NCBI RefSeq assembly: GCF_954871325.1
Contig: NC_088775.1
Span: 56,521,561 to 56,585,560, forward strand
Length of the DNA stretch: 64,000 nt
Reading direction: 5' to 3'
Origin: Gordionus sp. m RMFG-2023
Taxonomy: Eukaryota > Nematomorpha > Gordioida > Chordodea > Parachordodidae
Below, in pieces: positions 60,946 through 64,000 of the stretch; the stretch's first letter is position 1; every line of letters begins with the position of its first letter. The position numbers and the translations under genes are program-made. The notes under the pieces are model-generated. The model worked only from the letters and a program-made list of their open reading frames with translations. It was not told the DNA's origin and did no database searches.

Positions 60946-63774
60946 TAAATAATAATATAAAAAAATCTTTAATTTTATCATAAAGTAACGCATTACATAC
61001 GGACAATTTTTATTATCGTTTGTTAGATATGTCGATTTAAAATCTATTGCATATCTTTCGGCGAGATTTTATTTTTGTTTATATTAACGTTTTATTTTAT
61101 CGTTGCAATTGATGTTTTTTTGATATTTTATAACTTGTTAAATTCAAAAATGAACATTTTTATTTTTTATGATTTAATTATTTTTTAAAAAAAGAAAATT
61201 TTTTTTTGTTAAAGGGGAGATAAAAGAATAATATCATTTATAAAAAATATGAGAACACAAAATGTAATTTATTTATTTAATGTAATTTATTAATAAAGTA
61301 TGATTTCAATGATATTTCTATTCACGATAATTCTTCAATGCCAACACACTTAATATCAGCCCTAACTTCTTAATAACCTTGTTTCATCATGCATTCTACT
61401 TTTAATATTTGGTGTTCGCCTCATTGCACTATCCAAAAAGGGTAGATACTTCAATTAAGCTCAGATTTTTTTGAAGTTCTATCACATACCACACGCAACC
61501 TGTTACATCAATCTAACACTTTTTAAATTGGACTTCAATAATGTATTTAACAATATGAATTATTATATCATGAATAAAAATATAATTCTAATTTTAATTA
61601 TTATTTTTTAATTTACTGACATAATGTTAATATCGTTTACTTTTTTTGCTATTATTTTTAAGAATAGGGTGTGGTTTTGAATCAAAATAATAATTATTTT
61701 TTAAATTATTTAGCAATTAATAATAAGGTTCTTTTAAGTAAGTGTACCCATACAGTTAAAATAGAGTTTTTTAAACCAAAAAATTTCATGTCTTAGAATC
61801 ACATTTTTCAAATGAATCTTTTTATCCAATATCTATAATCATAATCCTGGTAATTTTAATTTAACATTTAAATAAATCCGTTTTTACCAGATTATTAAAT
61901 TTATGCATTAACAAAATATTTACGATCTAAATGGCCTATATGTGGCAATTTCAATGGAAGAAATAAGTTTTATTTAATCCAATACTTTTATTAATTTAAA
62001 AAGCAATTCTATATTAAAGTAACAATTAATTGTAATGATATATATTCTTTATTATTGAATTCTGGATAATTTTTATGATATCATCATGAGTAAAAAAATA
62101 TAATTTTAATTAATATTATTTTTTAACATGCATATTTCTTTGCTATTTTTTAATCTAATTATGTTAATAACTCCATTCCGATTTCTTTTTCTATTATTTT
62201 TATTACTTATCACTTATTATAAAGTAGGATGTGGCTTTGAATCAAAATGCTTATCATTTAAAAAAAATTTTATCTAAGTTTCCAATTAGCAATAAAAATA
62301 TTTTACCTGGACGTATGCAGTTAAAGGATAATTTTTTTAAACAGCAGATGCTAGATCAGGAATTAAGATCCCTTAGTCATTTCCAAATATAATTAAACTC
62401 ATAGTTCCTAGATAAAAAAACATTTTATTTCGTAATTTTGCAAGAAAAGAAAGTAAATTTAAAAATAAATATTAGAAATATATTTTTACCAATAATTTTT
62501 TTTTATTATATAAATCTTATTTTCCTCTTTTTTATAATCTTTTATGCTTTCATGAATTATATGGCTATTTTTAATTTTTCTTGCATTTTGTAAATTATCA
62601 ATTTTATCTATTCTTCCAATAAAATAAAAAAAACTTTTACATGAATTTTAAATTTAGGTTATTTTATATTATAAAATATATATTCATATTAAGATGTAAA
62701 TTATACCGCCATTTTTATTATACAAAAAATATATAAATTAAATTTTAATGTCCCATATTGCGGAAATTTTTTTGTTACCTTATTTTCTTTTTATAAAAAT
62801 TGTTTAATTTATAAAATTAATTTTCTAGATTTCTTAAAATTTGAATTTTTATACAATAGTTAAATATTTTTATATTATTTCTTCTTTTGGAAGAAATATC
62901 TTGCAATTTATATGCGATTTAAATAAAATATAAAAAAAAATTAAATAATGAAATATTTAAGATCATTATAAACATAGACTTATTAATATAGAGGTTGTTA
63001 TTTTCAAGATATCGATTATTTAGACGTTTTTCTTAAGTCTATGGGTTCAGTAATATTATTAGATTTGATGAGGCTAAATTGAAATTTATTTTAAAAAAAT
63101 TTATAAAATGCATTTAATTAAAAAAAATATATTCTAATCAATTCTTTAAAAAAATAACCAATCAAGATTATTAAAAAACCAATTGTTACTTAATTTAATA
63201 AATTTATGGACAATTCCGATTATCTTTCTTATTTTTCAAACTGACTCAATATTCTTGAATGAATTGATATCAAATATAATGAAACGCTCAATTAAAAATT
63301 TTAACATAAACCGTCCAAAGTTACTTTTTATGATTAATTTTTTTCTTCTAGATCATGAAATTATGACCAATAACATATTAAACAACCTTTAACATGGAAA
63401 AGGTGCAAGTAATTTTCGTTATTATAATCTAGGGGGAGGGGCTTGTCGAACACTAAAGTAATAAAATTAAAAGAAAATAAAAATATGTGAGGTGAGAGGG
63501 GAGTAGGAAGAGTGGGCCATGCCCGGAGACAAACGAACCTTTTCTCGGGGCTACTTTAAACTCTAATTTTTCTCATAAATGGTTATATATTTTTTTTATT
63601 ATACAACATATTTAATGATTTAAGGCATAAAGATAATATATAAAATCATTTATAAATACAAACTCATCTTGTCTAACTCAGTGACATATCATAAACACTA
63701 TTATTATAATTAGTTTTCTCATAGTTTAAAATATTGAGTGAATCCTTCATTAATGTATTTTTTATTAAAAATTA

Positions 63775-64000
63775 TAGGATTAAATGGCCAAATTCCATAT
63801 GATTTGAAATCACTTTGAACTGTAGCTGAAGCACATGTTTTAGGTAAAATATCCCTGGTATATTAATATATTGTAAAACAATTGGTCACCCAAGAGTCAA
63901 CTGAAGAATTATAATATCTTTTTAATGGGCCAAACACTGTTTTATCTAATGGCTGTAATTTATGATTGAATGATGGGAGAGTTAATATTATATTTTTCAA
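63775..64000 (-). pseudogene. pogo/Tigger-like DDE transposase, C-terminal fragment
   Basis: Reading from the window's right edge on the minus strand: ILTLPSFNHKLQPLDKTVFG, PLKRYYNSSVDSWVT, DILPKTCASATV, then SDFKSYGIWPFNP. These match the last part of DDE_1-type (pogo/jerky) transposases, which carry LTLPPHTSHxLQPLDVxVFGPLK and GIWPxxP. The catalytic residues would lie outside the window. One in-frame stop (TAA, after TNCFTIY) interrupts it, so this copy is probably dead. No terminal repeat of the element is visible downstream. Confidence 0.8.

Larger units (their letters stand above)
58440..63774. other. long AT-rich stretch, no supported gene
   Basis: Nothing recognisable is coded. Landmarks are C-runs at about 59098-59111 and 59759-59774 (possible ends of another poly-C element), a two-copy repeat at 60848-60945, an uncharacterised ORF at 60331-60567, and a G-rich patch at 63431-63550 (GGGGGAGGGGCTTG). 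Confidence 0.5.

Overview
The window is strongly AT-rich eukaryotic DNA, dominated by transposable elements and their ruins. Three things point to a small-bodied invertebrate animal: an animal-type cereblon LON-domain gene with very short introns (39 and 143 bp), a great variety of hAT transposons, and Ty3/gypsy elements. The species cannot be named from this sequence. I found no rRNA, tRNA, CRISPR array or bacterial operon, and no promoter or poly(A) site I could support.

Layout. 1-4780: a dispersed repeat (called A here) split by a 3.6 kb foldback element (487-4129). The foldback carries GCGAA-rich ends, inverted arrays of a ~118 bp repeat and a nested palindromic element. 8166-9059: a non-autonomous hAT-type element. 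11662-15759: a minus-strand Ty3/gypsy fossil with both LTRs. 17631-18360: an inverted-repeat element. 18553-19566: an unrecognised minus-strand coding exon. 19888-25110: a hAT cluster with a MITE, a stray end, and a full-length intron-containing hAT (21828-25110) with its 8 bp target duplication. 20466-21166: a decayed conserved invertebrate gene. 25766-26405: three exons of a cereblon-like gene, the only recognisable host gene. 29585-34671: a TTF-type hAT invaded by an LTR element with near-identical LTRs. 37090-43850: a plus-strand Ty3/gypsy fossil, split in its integrase region by a hAT (40389-43581) that carries a large inverted duplication. 43915-44545: a reverse transcriptase relic. 44828-46775: a second repeat A copy, split by an 803 bp hAT derivative. 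46784-53780: Ty3/gypsy remains in the order integrase-LTR-gag, split by a 4.2 kb near-perfect palindrome (49208-53412). 56298-58436: a minus-strand LINE RT fragment between direct repeats. 63775-64000: a pogo-like transposase fragment running off the right edge.

How the parts relate. Most mobile pieces are hAT or hAT-like with 8 bp target duplications. Three well-delimited elements share the terminal motif [CT]A[GC]TKTTGTTAAA (K = G or T), so one transposase source, perhaps the 21828-25110 family, may have moved them all. The most unusual feature is modular: two giant inverted-repeat elements with unrelated ends share the same inner ~118 bp repeat, built around the 12 bp palindrome TGACAATTGTCA. 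Two different elements also struck adjacent positions in two copies of repeat A, while a third copy keeps the empty site.
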